Below are positions 1 to 10,667 of a stretch of DNA of 64,000 nucleotides, in pieces. Every line of letters begins with the position of its first letter. Position 1 is the stretch's first letter. Source of the DNA: Amphiura filiformis (Eukaryota > Echinodermata > Ophiuroidea > Amphilepidida > Amphiuridae); contig NC_092628.1 in the NCBI RefSeq assembly GCF_039555335.1, positions 100,211,893-100,275,892 on the forward strand, given 5' to 3'. A program made the position numbers and the translations under genes. The notes under the pieces were generated by a model. It ran no database searches. It worked only from the letters and a program-made list of their open reading frames with translations, and had not been told where the DNA came from.

Positions 1-2010
1 GCTACCCATTGTATTGCTGCCTCCAATATCAACCTGTATCGCTACCCATTGTATTGCTGCCTTTAATATCAACCTGTATCGCTACCCATTGTATTGCTGC
101 CTCCAATATCAACCTGTATCGCTACCCATTGTATCGCAGCCTTCAATATCAACCTGTATCGCTACCCATTGTATTGTAGCCTCAATCTCAACCTGTATCG
201 CTACCCATTGTATTGCTGCCTTCAATCTCAACCTGTATCGCTACCCATTGTATTACTGCCTTCAATATCAACCTGTATCGCTACCCATTGTATCGCAGCA
301 TTTAATATCAACCTGTATCGCTACCCATTGTATTGCCGCCTTCAATATCAACCTGTATCGCTACCCATTGTATTGCTGCCTTCAATATCAACCTGTATCG
401 CTACCCATTGTATTGCTGCCTTCAATATCAACCTGTATCGTGACCCATTGTATTGTAGCCTCAATATCAACCTGTATCGCTACCCATTGTATTGCTGCCT
501 TCAATATCAACCTGTATCGCTACCCATTGTATTGCTACCTTCAATATCAACCTGTATCGCTACCCATTGTATTGCCGCCTTCTATATCAACCTGTATCGC
601 TACCCATTGTATTGTAGCCTTCTATATCAACCTGTATCGCTACCCATTGTATTGCCGCCTTCTATATCAACCTGTATCGCTACCCATTGTATTGCAGCCT
701 TCAATATCAACCTGTTTCGTGACCCATTGTATTGCAGCCTTCAATATCAACCTGTATCGCTACCCATTGTATTGCCGCCTTCAATATCAACCTGTATCGC
801 TACCCATTGTATTGTAGCCTCAATCTCAACCTGTATCGGTACCCATTGTATTGTAGCCTCAATCTCAACCTGTATCGCTACCCATTGTATCGCAGCCTTC
901 AATATCAACCTGTATCGCTACCCATTGTATTGTAGCCTCAATCTCAACCTGTATCGCTACCCATTGTATTGCTGCCTTCAATATCAACCTGTATCGCTAC
1001 CCATTGTATTGTAGCCTTCTATATCAACCTGTATCGCTACCCATTGTATTGCTGCCTTTAATATCAACCTGTATCGCTACCCATTGTATTGCCGCCTTCT
1101 ATATCAACCTGTATCGCTACCCATTGTATTGCTGCCTTTAATATCAACCTGTATCGCTACCCATTGTATTGCCGCCTTCTATATCAACCTGTATCGCTAC
1201 CCATTGTATTGCCGCCTTCTATATCAACCTGTATCGCTACCCATTGTATCGCAGCCTTCAATATCAACCTGTATCGCTACCCATTGTATTGTAGCCTCAA
1301 TCTCAACCTGTATCGCTACCCATTGTATTGCTGCCTTCAATATCAACCTGTATCGCTACCCATTGTATTGCTGCCTTCAATATCAACCGGTATCGCTACC
1401 CATTGTATTGCTGCCTTCAATATCAACCTGTATCGTGACCCATTGTATTGTAGCCTCAATATCAACCTGTATCGCTACCCATTGTATTGCAGCTTTCAAT
1501 ATCAACCTGTATCGCTACCCATTGTATTGCCGCCTTCTATATCAACCTGTATCGCTATCCATCGTATTGCTGCCTTCAATATCAACCTGTATCGCTACCC
1601 ATTGTATTGCTGCCTCCAATATCAACCTGTATCGCTACCCATTGTATTGCTGCCTCCAATATCAACCTGTATCGCTACCCATTGTATTGCTGCCTTCAAT
1701 ATCAACCTGTATCGCTACCCATTGTATTGCTGCCTTCAATATCAACCTGTATCGCTACCCATTGTATTGCTGCCTTCAATATCAACCTGTATCGCTACCC
1801 ATTGTATTGCTGCCTTCAATATCAACCTGTATCGCTACCCATTGTATTGCTGCCTTCAATATCAACCTGTATCGCTACCCATTGTATTGCAGCCTTCTAT
1901 ATCAACCTGTATCGCTACCCATTGTATTGCCGCCTCCAATATCAACCTGTATCGCTACCCATTGTATTGCATCCTCCAATATCAACCGTATCGCTATCCA
2001 TTGTATTTTA
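1..2010. repeat. 40-bp tandem minisatellite, about 50 copies, open at the left edge
   Basis: The unit is 40 bp (sometimes 39), reading roughly GCTACCCATTGTATTGCTGC followed by CTTCAATATCAACCTGTATC. It is repeated without interruption from base 1, so the array extends beyond the window. Copies differ mainly at the GCTGCC/GTAGCC/GCCGCC/GCAGCC position and in CAATATC/CAATCTC/CTATATC. Forty is not a multiple of three and the repeat has no forward stop, so three units give a 120-bp open cycle in all three forward frames. The long reading frames here follow from that and are not genes. The array decays at 1980-2010. Confidence 0.97.
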
Positions 2011-2153
2011 GAATATTTCAGTCAAAGGACTATTTCTTCTTTTAGGGAGTAATACATTAACATGGGTCTGGTTAGACTGGTTCCACTGAGAATATGTAGC
2101 TATTATTGTGTTTAATATTTTGTACTACAACCAGTGTTTTATAAATATTGTAG

Positions 2154-2296
2154 CACCAGAAACGTACTCAAATTCGGCAAATGTCCCCCAGAACAGTGGC
2201 AGTTCTATTAATAGTTGCAGATCTTTAAATGATGGTCATGACGATATTATGGAGGATTATATGAACAAGCATAATTTGGAAATTTACATTATTTAA
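2154..2296 (+). CDS. Possible terminal coding exon, unknown protein
   Basis: A splice-acceptor-like TATTGTAG precedes an open stretch that ends in TAA. Read in phase 1 it gives about 47 residues, beginning APETYSNSANVP and containing the acidic run DGHDDIMEDY near the end. The composition (Ser, Asn, Asp, Glu rich, no membrane segment) would suit a cytoplasmic tail. No upstream exon is visible because the 40-bp array begins about 140 bp before it. The gene is not recognised. It could equally be a chance frame. Confidence 0.3.
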
Positions 2297-2642
2297 GCCT
2301 TCTGCATTTGTCCTTCGTTTAGCTTATGATGTAAAAACAGCAAAGGAAATACGACAGGCAGAACTGACGAGAGGTAATAAGCTTATTACCTGTATGCGTT
2401 ATTTGCATATAATCAAACACCCTGATGTCAAGGTTAAGTGGTGACGTGAAGGGTTTAGTAATATAGTTAAAGTGATTTGGGCACGTCTTCTTTACTTAAA
2501 AAAAACTCGTATGATCATTGATACCAAAAATACAAAAATATTGTTGGCCTTTACGTAGATCACCTTAGAGACATTTTTATCAATATTTCGTTCATATTAT
2601 CTGGACAAAACTTGAGGAGTTGTCGTGAAGAAGGGTATTTCT

Positions 2643-2644
<2 letters not shown>
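2297..2644. other. Non-genic stretch
   Basis: AT-rich sequence with no convincing reading frame, splice pair or repeat on either strand. Confidence 0.5.
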
Positions 2645-2684
<40 letters not shown>

Positions 2685-2838
2685 CACGCACTTATATAGC
2701 GCCGAACACCAAAAAGGACTCTAGGCCCTTTACAAAAGTCTTTAAAAGTCTCTTGAAGATGGCGAGACTGTCCGCTTGCTGGATGCGTGCAGGCAGCTTG
2801 TTCCTTAAAGTTGGCTCTGTAACCACGTTTGAAAAAAG
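2645..2838 (-). pseudogene. 3' end of a CR1/L2-like LINE with a (TTG)n tail
   Basis: On the minus strand 2838-2700 translates as the last residues of a non-LTR reverse transcriptase ORF, including RNKLPARIQQADSLAIFKRL. This resembles the common LINE C-terminal pattern of N-x-LP-x-x-I followed by S-L-x-x-FK-R-L-L-K. A short 3' UTR-like segment (GGCGCTATATAAGTGCG) follows, then about 14 TTG units, seen as CAA on the plus strand at 2645-2681. This is a severely 5'-truncated insertion of the kind produced by target-primed reverse transcription. The clade is inferred only from the C-terminal motif and the simple-repeat tail. Confidence 0.7.
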
Positions 2839-2989
2839 ATACTTATATTGTGAGTATATTTAAGCAACTACTCGGTATCTTCATTGAACCTCAGAGATTT
2901 CTTTTAAATTATTAAATGATTACAGAACTAATAGTAATAACGAACAAATAGACAGGCTTCGTCAACGAGAATTCGTTTTAAGTTTTGTG

Positions 2990-3200
2990 TTCCTACGAGT
3001 ACGCTGTTGGTTATCACAGTACCAGCGCAGCCGGTCCCTGTGTGAGCAGTCGCGCTTTCTTCAGATGTGTCTCTGACACCATCAGGACTTCAACTTTTCT
3101 TCATTCTTGATGAAGTCAGAGACACATCTGACAAAAGCTCGACCACTCACCCAGGGACCGGCTGCACTGGTACTCTGATAACCGACGACGTGCTCGTAGA
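2990..3200. mobile_element. Foldback element, arms of about 90 bp
   Basis: Bases from about 2993 to 3085 are an imperfect reverse complement of about 3108 to 3200. Matching blocks include CTACGAG, TGGTTATCACAGTACCAG, GCCGGTCCCTG and CAGATGTGTCTCTGAC. The loop is about 20-30 bp. No coding capacity. Likely a non-autonomous inverted-repeat transposon or a hairpin duplication. Confidence 0.8.
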
Positions 3201-3342
3201 AATACATCATTTTCATCACCATTATTTCACTATTGCATTATAAAAGAATCCGGAAGCGTTTTCCTTTGACACGTTTTAAGAAATATTTTATAAGAGCACT
3301 CCAACATAATGTGTCATATAAAGTGTGTTTATTAGAAACGTT

Positions 3343-3483
3343 CACTCTTAAAATCATCTAGTTGAATTGATGTCTAGTGAAATAAGATCTCACTAGATTT
3401 TTTCGAGTCATAATTGACCCAAATCGTGTATAGAATCAGGTCAAATTTGACTCAGAAAACATCGACTAGATGTTTTAAGAGTG
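3343..3483. mobile_element. Short MITE-like element with CACTCTTAAAA ends
   Basis: It begins CACTCTTAAAATCATCTAGT and ends with the reverse complement of CACTCTTAAAACATCTAGTC, giving TIRs of about 22 bp with one indel. Total about 141 bp. The interior holds a second inverted pair around TGACCCAAAT/AGGTCAAATT. No target duplication could be read with confidence. Confidence 0.7.
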
Positions 3484-4208
3484 TTTGACGCATTTAAGTC
3501 TGTTTCTTGAATACTGTTTCAATTTGAAGTCGTACAATAAGTACAACTAGTGAAAGGCTGCAATTGCATGCGAAATGAAACTATATTCCTGATATTTGTA
3601 AAATATTTCGTATTTCTTATTTAATGAATTTACTTATGTACCACGAAATGCAATCAAAAATGCAGCTGTAAAGGAGGTTAAGACATTTCATCAAAAGCGC
3701 CTGACAAATTTCGTAAGGTTTGCAATAAATAATTAGGTAAATGCCAGTATTGTACATGTAGTTTCTAATAACTTATTCAATACGATAGCCGCCATGAAAT
3801 ACCTTCCAATAAATGATGCGATCAGTTCCTCAAATTGCTTAGAAATTTAATAGGAAAACAAATAAAATAGTTTTCTTTTCTAGAATTTTTAAATTTTTCA
3901 ATAACTTTTATTTCTTTCTTAATTTTGTAATAAATTTAGACAAAACACATTTCAATCCATTATATTTCCCCAGGTTTAATAAGAACAATATGGGATTTCC
4001 ACTCATAACAATATCTCAATGTTGATGGAGACAATTTGGGATCCTCTTTTAATAGAGATTCTATTCCATTAAACTGTTGGGGTTTTATTTCTGTGGAATA
4101 AACTGGTGTTTATGTTAGAGATATTGGTATGCCTCTATTGAAGATACCACTGTTAACATTTGACCAAGATTGCGGCTAACGTCACGATGCAGGGCCTCTA
4201 TGTATATA
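3484..4208. other. Non-genic stretch
   Basis: AT-rich sequence without a supported exon or recognised repeat. Confidence 0.5.
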
Positions 4209-4446
4209 TGATGTGATCAAGCAAAATCAGTCGGAACTCGGATATATTAAATTTTCAGTTTCTTATAGGATAGTAAAAATCTGCATTCTGTATAAACCAC
4301 ATTGAAATTGAACAACCAGTTCTAAAGATATGAGCAATTAAAGACTTTCCAAAACAACACTTAACAAAAGGAAATATTTCCTTTGTTTGGCTATATTTCA
4401 AAATCAATAGTTCCGAGTTCTGACTGAGTTTGCTTGATCGCATCAC
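4209..4446. mobile_element. MITE family A (GATCAAGCAAAATCAG ends), copy 1
   Basis: The left end is GATGTGATCAAGCAAAATCAG. The right end is the reverse complement form GAGTTTGCTTGATCGCATCAC. The interior includes TCGGAACTCGGATATATTAA and a mirrored TTCCGAGTTCTGACTG near the right end. Three further copies lie at 10444, 55469 and 57797. No coding capacity. Confidence 0.85.
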
Positions 4447-4515
4447 TTATGTTGAGCAACTGTTTACACTTATCCATTGTATATCTACATATTTCTGTCT
4501 GTTTCTATCTTACAG

Positions 4516-4871
4516 ATGAAGACTACTGCGCTACCCGATAAAGGCCTTATAACCAGTCCAACCGTACTTAACATAACCACACCTCCAAACGACACTCAGA
4601 CGCAGATACCAATAAAACAACTAAACCTAAAGAAACTCCTATTGCTGCCGCTCCATCAAACTCAAGTAGTTCTAATAATAACGTGACGATAGTGCTTTTT
4701 CAAGACTGGAGATTTCTGGTAGCGCTAGTGTGTTTTGAAGTGTTTGCTTATTGTGCTACGCTGTTTATAATATTTGGAATGCAAAACAAGAGAGCTCGAG
4801 GAAAACGCTTTGGAACCTTCTCGTGGAAAGGACGTAAAGCAACTCAAAGACCTAAAACAATAATAGCGTAG
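4516..4871 (+). CDS. Possible last exon of a type I membrane protein, apparently frameshifted
   Basis: A strong acceptor (pyrimidine-rich tract ending TTACAG at 4515) leads into a Thr/Pro-rich frame (ITSPTVLNITTPP) that hits a stop near 4686. The frame offset by one base is open from 4572 to 4871. It encodes a Ser/Thr/Asn-rich stalk with sequons NHT, NKT and NVT, then one hydrophobic segment (FLVALVCFEVFAYCATLFII) and a short basic tail ending KTIIA. A mucin-like stalk, single membrane span and basic anchor fit a cell-surface protein C-terminus. The two halves need a one-base shift near 4575-4610, or an exon start around 4606 after CGCAG. It may be a pseudogene. Family not recognised. Confidence 0.35.
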
Positions 4872-5096
4872 TTCGTCTTCTATTTGAACTTTCTGATATA
4901 AACTTTTGCATCAAATTCTTATCTCAATCTCAAATTTGTATTCTACACATTTTCTATAGCTTCTCTTTGTACACAATTTTACGCCTTTGTAAATATGTAT
5001 TTATATTGCTGCCATCAAACAGTCCTGAAAAATCAAAATAGATTAGGTCAAGTATAGACGAAACGCTAAATTATTGTTAATCTTATATTTATATGC

Positions 5097-6630
5097 CATA
5101 TTCTGCAAACCAATATCGCACCGTATACAACCAATTATTGCAGTCATAGCACCAACTATATAAAAGATGCACCAGAGGTGATGAAACCATAGATTGACGA
5201 AAGATATATCTATTGTTAAACCAACTACTATGATACGTGTATACCACGTTAATTAAACTCAAAAAGTGGATATTATAAGCACAAATACAAATCTGCAAAC
5301 CAATATCACACCGTATACATGGTATACAACCAATATTGCAGTCACAGCACCAACTATATAAATGATGCACCAGAAGTGATGAAACCATAGACTGGTGAAA
5401 GATATATCTATGGTTAAACCAACTACTATGATACGCGTATACCACGTTAACCAAAAAAGTGGATGTTACAAACACACATATATATTCTGCAAACCAATAT
5501 CACACCGTATACAACCTATTATTGCAGTCACAGCACCAACTATATAAAAGATGCACCAGAGGTGATGAAGGCATAGACTGACGAAAGATATATCTATTGT
5601 TAAACCAACTACTATGATACGTGTATACCACGTTAATTAAACTCAAAAAGTGGATATTATAAGCACAAATACAAATCTGCAAACCAATATCACACCGTAT
5701 ACAACCTATTATTGCAGTCACAGCACCAACTATATAAAAGATGCACCAGAGGTGATGAAGGCATAGACTGACGAAAGATATATCTATTGTTAAACCAACT
5801 ACTATGATACGTGTATACCACGTTAATTAAACTCAAAAAGTGGATATTATAAGCACAAATACAAATCTGCAAACCAATATCACACCGTATACAACCTATT
5901 ATTGCAGTCACAGCACCAACTATATAAAAGATGCACCAGAGGTGATGAAGGCATAGACTGACGAAAGATATATCTATTGTTAAACCAACTACTATGATAC
6001 GTGTATACCACGTTAATTAAACTCAAAAAGTGGATATTATAAGCACAAATACAAATCTGCAAACCAATATCACGCCGTATACAACCAATTATTGCAGTCA
6101 CAGCACGAACTATATAAACGATGCACCAGAAGTGATGAAGGCATAGACTGACGAAAGATATATCTATTGTTAAACCAACTACTATGATACGTGTATACCA
6201 CGTTAATTAAACTCAAAAATTGGATGTTATAAGCACAAATACAAATCTGCAAACCAATATCACACCGTATACAACCAATTATTGCAGTCACAGCACCAAC
6301 TATATAAAAGATGCACCAGAAGTGATGAAAGCATAGACTGACGAAAGATATATCTATGGTTAAACCAACCACTATGATACGCGTATACCACGTTAATTAA
6401 ACCCAATAAGTGGATGTTATAAGCACACATATATATTCTTGATTTTCTGCAAACCAATATCACACCGTATACAACCAATTATTGCAGTCACAGCACTAAC
6501 TATATAAACGATGCAACAGAAGTGATGAAACTATAGACTGACGAAAGATATATCTATGGATAAACCAACTACTATGATACGCGTATACTTCGTTAATTAA
6601 ACCCTAAAAAGTGGTTGTACTAAACACACA
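5097..6630. repeat. 190-bp tandem satellite, about 8 copies
   Basis: The block GCAAACCAATATCACACCGT recurs at 5105, 5295, 5489, 5679, 5869, 6059, 6249 and 6449, a spacing of 190-200 bp. The central copies (5489-6059) are nearly identical. The outer copies have diverged, and the last is truncated near 6620. The small minus-strand frames of about 73 codons repeated every 190 bp come from the repeat. Confidence 0.95.
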
Positions 6631-7254
6631 TGCAATTTTGTCAACGTTCTTTTTCTTGTGTACAACACAACAAATATTGAGTTACGACTGCACCGGAGAC
6701 AATATCGCCAGATTGGTTTTCACAGATGACACGTTTTGAATGAGAAATGTGCACAACTTATAGGAATTATCACATCACTTAAACATGATAAATATGGATT
6801 CAAACTCACTATCCCACAGCGCAATAAGAGCTCACTCTGTGTTCCGAACCTATGACCTTCGCCTTAGAAGTTGATTCTAGCCTGGGCCAATGCGACTGTG
6901 TCTAACTGACGCCGGTACGGGAGAGGAAATAAAATTACAAATCTATCTCGTGGTTTAAATCACTTTAACATGACATCACAAACTCACCAATTACACGTTG
7001 TTTCTTGTCACCTTCAAAAACATTTCTTTCTCAAAACGCTACTATGATGAAGCTGACTGTGTTGTCGTGAAAAAATCTTATAAATTCACAATATTTTACA
7101 CATTACTTATTTGGTAATCACATTTCAAGTGCCACAGACTAACTCAGTGTTCTACTGTTTTATAGAGTACACATAATGATATACAACTTCACCAATAAAT
7201 AATGTTAACAACGAGTGATGTTCTTTGTTTATTTTGACTTTTAGCGGATCAAGA
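6631..7254. other. Non-genic stretch
   Basis: No supported gene or repeat. A pyrimidine-rich acceptor-like run ends at 7254. Confidence 0.5.
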
Positions 7255-7286
7255 CGACGACTTCAATGAAGAGAATTTGGAGCAAG
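7255..7286 (+). CDS. Possible short acidic exon
   Basis: TTTGACTTTTAG followed by CGGATCAAGACGACG reads, in phase 1, as DQDDDFNEENLEQ before a GGTTTG donor-like site. Very short and acidic, with no partner exon identified. The frame stays open to 7468 into a degenerate repeat. Weak evidence. Confidence 0.2.
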
Positions 7287-7429
7287 GTTTGAATTCTAAG
7301 TGTAACATATGTGTAAAGCACCTCACATTAGGATCACAAAAGACGATAATCTACCGGGCACAGTTCCTTATCCTCAATATGATTCTACACTGCAGAGTGA
7401 CCTTTGGGTGTATTGGGGTCGAGGTTTGG

Positions 7430-7930
7430 CATATTAATGGTCACCCGGTGTGGGAAGACTACCTATAATACAATATTGATGGTATCTCGATGGATAGGAA
7501 AACTACATTAATACTGGTATAATGTATTAATGGTCGCTGGGTGTGGGAAGGCTATATTGATACAAGCATACAAGCATACAACAGGTGGGTGGGAAAACTA
7601 CATTCTTAATGGACACCCGATGAGAGAAAAAAACTCAATTGATACAAGCATGTATTAATGGTCACTTCTTGGGTGGGGAAACTACCTAAATACGGGCATG
7701 CGTATATTAATGGTCACTCTCTGGCTGGAAAACTACCCTAATACATGTACAAGCATTGTATTCCTGGTGGTAGGAAGACAGTCCTTATACAAGTGTAATT
7801 ATAGTAATGGTCACCAAATGAGTGGGAAAAAACTACCTTAATGCATGTATTAACGGACGGTCACCGGAGGCTTGTGTTGATAATCACCCGGGAAAAAATA
7901 CCTTAACACAATCAATTATTGGAAGTCACA
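7430..7930. repeat. Degenerate minisatellite, period roughly 60-80 bp
   Basis: The phrase TTAATGGTCAC followed by a G-rich TGGGTGTGGGAAAACTACC and TAATACAAGCATG recurs at about 7434, 7530, 7598, 7655, 7712, 7808 and 7855 with heavy divergence. It appears to be an old decayed tandem array. Confidence 0.65.
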
Positions 7931-8439
7931 CGGCAGGTGGAATAAAGATTATTGCATAAGAAGAAAACACGCATCCGCACACTATGGTTTTCAATATTCT
8001 ACATTTCCTTAAAAATGAAAGGTAAAGGTTTATGTTTCTATGTACACATTTGTGTCCCGGGATTTGTGAAGCAAAATTGTTGTTTGTGAAGGTTTCGTTG
8101 GCTGTTTTAAAAGTTGTTTTTCCACAACACTGGTTTGCTAGTTGTCTATCTTTCCTTTATTTCAATCAATAATATTGAGTAAAGTATTAAGCGTCATTCA
8201 TCAGTTCTTTTTAAAAGTATAAATAAACAAGGGGCAACCTTGGAAAGAAATAAAAACATTTCGTTAATTTAGGTTGACCTCAAGCACACCAGCGTCTATA
8301 TAATTTATAGATTAGCCAGGTGCTACGGGTAGTAAGAACGATGGAAATGTGCGAGCATATGGCTAACCAGCTGCTTTTACTTCTGTTGTTGTTGTTCTTA
8401 TATATTTTCAACCCTGCTAAATATGTTATTTAATTTTCC
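7931..8439. other. Non-genic stretch
   Basis: No supported gene or clear repeat. Confidence 0.5.
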
Positions 8440-8660
8440 TTAAAACCTACTCACTAAATGTAAAAGAGTGATATGGATTGCCTATACCCCGGGGGCCTAT
8501 ACATTGATCACTCCAATTGAGTGACCCCGTCTTCTTTTCAGAGTAAATTACACTATTTTCCAGACTGAGTTTCACTCTTCTGTCAGAGTAAATTACACAG
8601 TCACTTTCACTCTTCTGTCTTCTCCCCATTAGGGTGATCGCTGTAGGCAATCCTTCAGAG
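8440..8660. repeat. Inverted repeat rich in GAGTGA/ACTC motifs
   Basis: GGATTGCCTATA near 8475 is mirrored by CTGTAGGCAATCC near 8640. Between them alternate CACTC and GAGTGA/GAGTAAATTACAC units. The same motif vocabulary fills the arms of the foldback element at 8820-9448, so this is probably a relative. Confidence 0.55.
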
Positions 8661-8819
8661 GCCCTCTTTTAGAGACAGTACTCCTAACCAAAACGTTAAT
8701 TTCTCAGTTTTTCATGTGCAGCTTTGGGTGTTGTTGCTGTCGTCAATTGTGTCGTCGTCGCTATTCTCTAATTACTGTCTTTATTGTCACCGCTTGTCAT
8801 CTACCATGTCTACTATCAT

Positions 8820-9448
8820 TCTCTCTCAATGTAAAAGACTAAACCAAAAAGAGTGAGTATTTTATGCACTCTAAATGAGTGACAATTACTCCAAAAGAGT
8901 GAAAAATCACTCCAAAAGTTTGCAATTCTCACTCCGAAAGAGAAAATTCCAAATGAGTGGCTTTCGCTCCAAAAGAATAAATTTCGCTCCAAAAGAGTTG
9001 AGAAACCATTAGACAGTGTACTTCGGTTAATATATAAATTCGCTTTTATAAATACGCACGTGACCATCTCCGCGCTGCCATAACAGCTTATAGACAGTAA
9101 GTCTCGAAGTGACCTTCTATAGCGAGAACAACATGAGACTGCTGTGCAGAAACTTTTGCTGCACAGTTAGTCTCGTGATGTTTAACGCCTTTACATTCAA
9201 ATATATAGGAATGCCGCCCGCTATGTAGAAGCCCACTTCGAGACTTAGTGTCTACAAGCTGTTATGGCAGCGCGGAGGTGGTGATGTGCGTGTTTATAAT
9301 TACGTATTTATAAATATAGTCTAAGCATACTGGAGAGCGGAAATGTCACTCTCTTGGAGTGCAAATTACACTCTTTTGGTGTGATTTCCCCTCTTTTTGG
9401 AGTGCATAAATATTCGCTCTTTCGGTTCCCTTTTTTGCATTAGAGGGA
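8820..9448. mobile_element. Large foldback element, arms built of short CACTC/GAGTG iterations
   Basis: The left end (CTCTCAATGTAAAAGACTAA) is an imperfect reverse complement of the right end (CCCTTTTTTGCATTAGAGGG). Both arms then carry repeated ACTCCAAAAGAGTG-like units at 8850-9000 and 9330-9420. The inner arms, about 9056-9130 and 9217-9291, pair strongly (CGCGCTGCCATAACAGCTT against AAGCTGTTATGGCAGCGCG). About 629 bp, no coding capacity. Confidence 0.8.
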
Positions 9449-9810
9449 CGTATTAAATGTCAGTCGCTTGTTCAGTTATTAAAACATATATTTAATTATC
9501 TATTCCACGTCATACTAATCTTATAACACAGGTAGTCAAGTGTGTTATTACATTTTCAACTGAACTCATCGTTTTTGATGAATACATCTTCGCAATCAAT
9601 TCCCATCAGTATACGACAACATGTCATTTTATACCAATACTCTACGGATATATTCAATGCAACGCTTCGTCACTTATGTAGACGTTGGAACAAACAATAA
9701 TACATCATGCGGGAATGAAGAGTGAAAATGCAGTTTTGTCCGTCATATCTTACGTGAAGGACGTGAGAATAATTCCTGCGGGAGACGGATGCAACTTGGT
9801 TATATAAACA
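9449..9810. other. Non-genic stretch
   Basis: Nothing supportable. The reading frame on the minus strand crosses the boundary of the next element and looks spurious. Confidence 0.45.
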
Positions 9811-10078
9811 GCTATAGACGAATCCAACGAGCCAAGTCATGGTCAGGATTTGGTCGGCCATGACTGGGTCCCCGCAGCACCAAAATCGATGTTAGATTCT
9901 TTTGTGTTGTAAACTGTCATCATTCTTTTGTCTACGTGTAACACGGGTGATAGAATGCAGTTTAAAATTCCCTCCAAGGCCGCATCATTTCACATTTTAG
10001 GTGAGATGCAGCCGACGGGGACCCAAATATGGCTGCCATTGAGGTGTAGGAATGCGTGAAATTGGATTCGTCTATAGC
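9811..10078. mobile_element. MITE family B (GCTATAGACGAATCCAA ends), copy 1
   Basis: It starts GCTATAGACGAATCCAA and ends TTGGATTCGTCTATAGC, a perfect 17-bp TIR. The inner part contains GACTGGGTCCCCG mirrored by GACGGGGACCC, and a block with CACGGGTGATAGAATGCAG. A longer reverse-oriented relative sits at 23562-24200 and a fragment at 18462-18545. Confidence 0.85.
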
Positions 10079-10443
10079 TTCAAATTGGTTGCATCAATAA
10101 TCAATGATGAGATGACGTTTGTATTTGACCAGTATCTACAAAACTCTTAAAAATGAGCTTTATATTAAGAATAAACGACGTCTATAATTCCCAAGCTTGT
10201 GCTCTAAAAAAGTTCGATACAGACGAATTTGACTTAATCACTGGCTAGATACATTTCTGGTCAACCTTTGCTTCTGCTTCTTTGCTTGGATACTTCACAA
10301 CACTACAATTGTAACCAGCCGTAGGAGGAACTTTGTCCAGAAGTTACGAACATTTAACTAAATCCATGTGCATGATGACACTATTAGCTACTATTTTTAT
10401 TCTTGCGCAAAAGACATGTTCGACGGTTGGATATCTGTTTTAA

Positions 10444-10667
10444 GCATCAAGCAAAATCAGCCCGAACTAGGAAATATTGCGTTTGAGATTATAGCCACAC
10501 AAAGGAAATTTTCCTTTTGTTTCCTGTTGTTTTGGAAACTCTTTAATTGCCCGTATATTTGGAGCTGGTTGTTCAAAATCCAGACTTGTAAATGCTTTTT
10601 ACTATTCTATAAGAAACTGAAAATTTAATATTTCCGAGTTCCGATTGATTTTGCTTGATCGCATCAC
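10444..10667. mobile_element. MITE family A, copy 2 (reverse orientation)
   Basis: It starts with GCATCAAGCAAAATCAG and ends with GATTGATTTTGCTTGATCGC plus ATCAC. The interior is the reverse complement of copy 1, including ATAAGAAACTGAAAATTTAA near the right end. Confidence 0.85.

Noticed and set aside
1-2010. CRISPR array
   Set aside because: The repeat is contiguous without unique spacers, and the window is eukaryotic.
14-2052. Long plus-strand frames of up to 322 codons
   Set aside because: They are permutations of one 40-bp tandem repeat, open in every forward frame. No gene-like composition or start.
5089-6478. Series of minus-strand frames of about 73-128 codons
   Set aside because: Repeated every 190 bp by the satellite; no independent evidence of coding.
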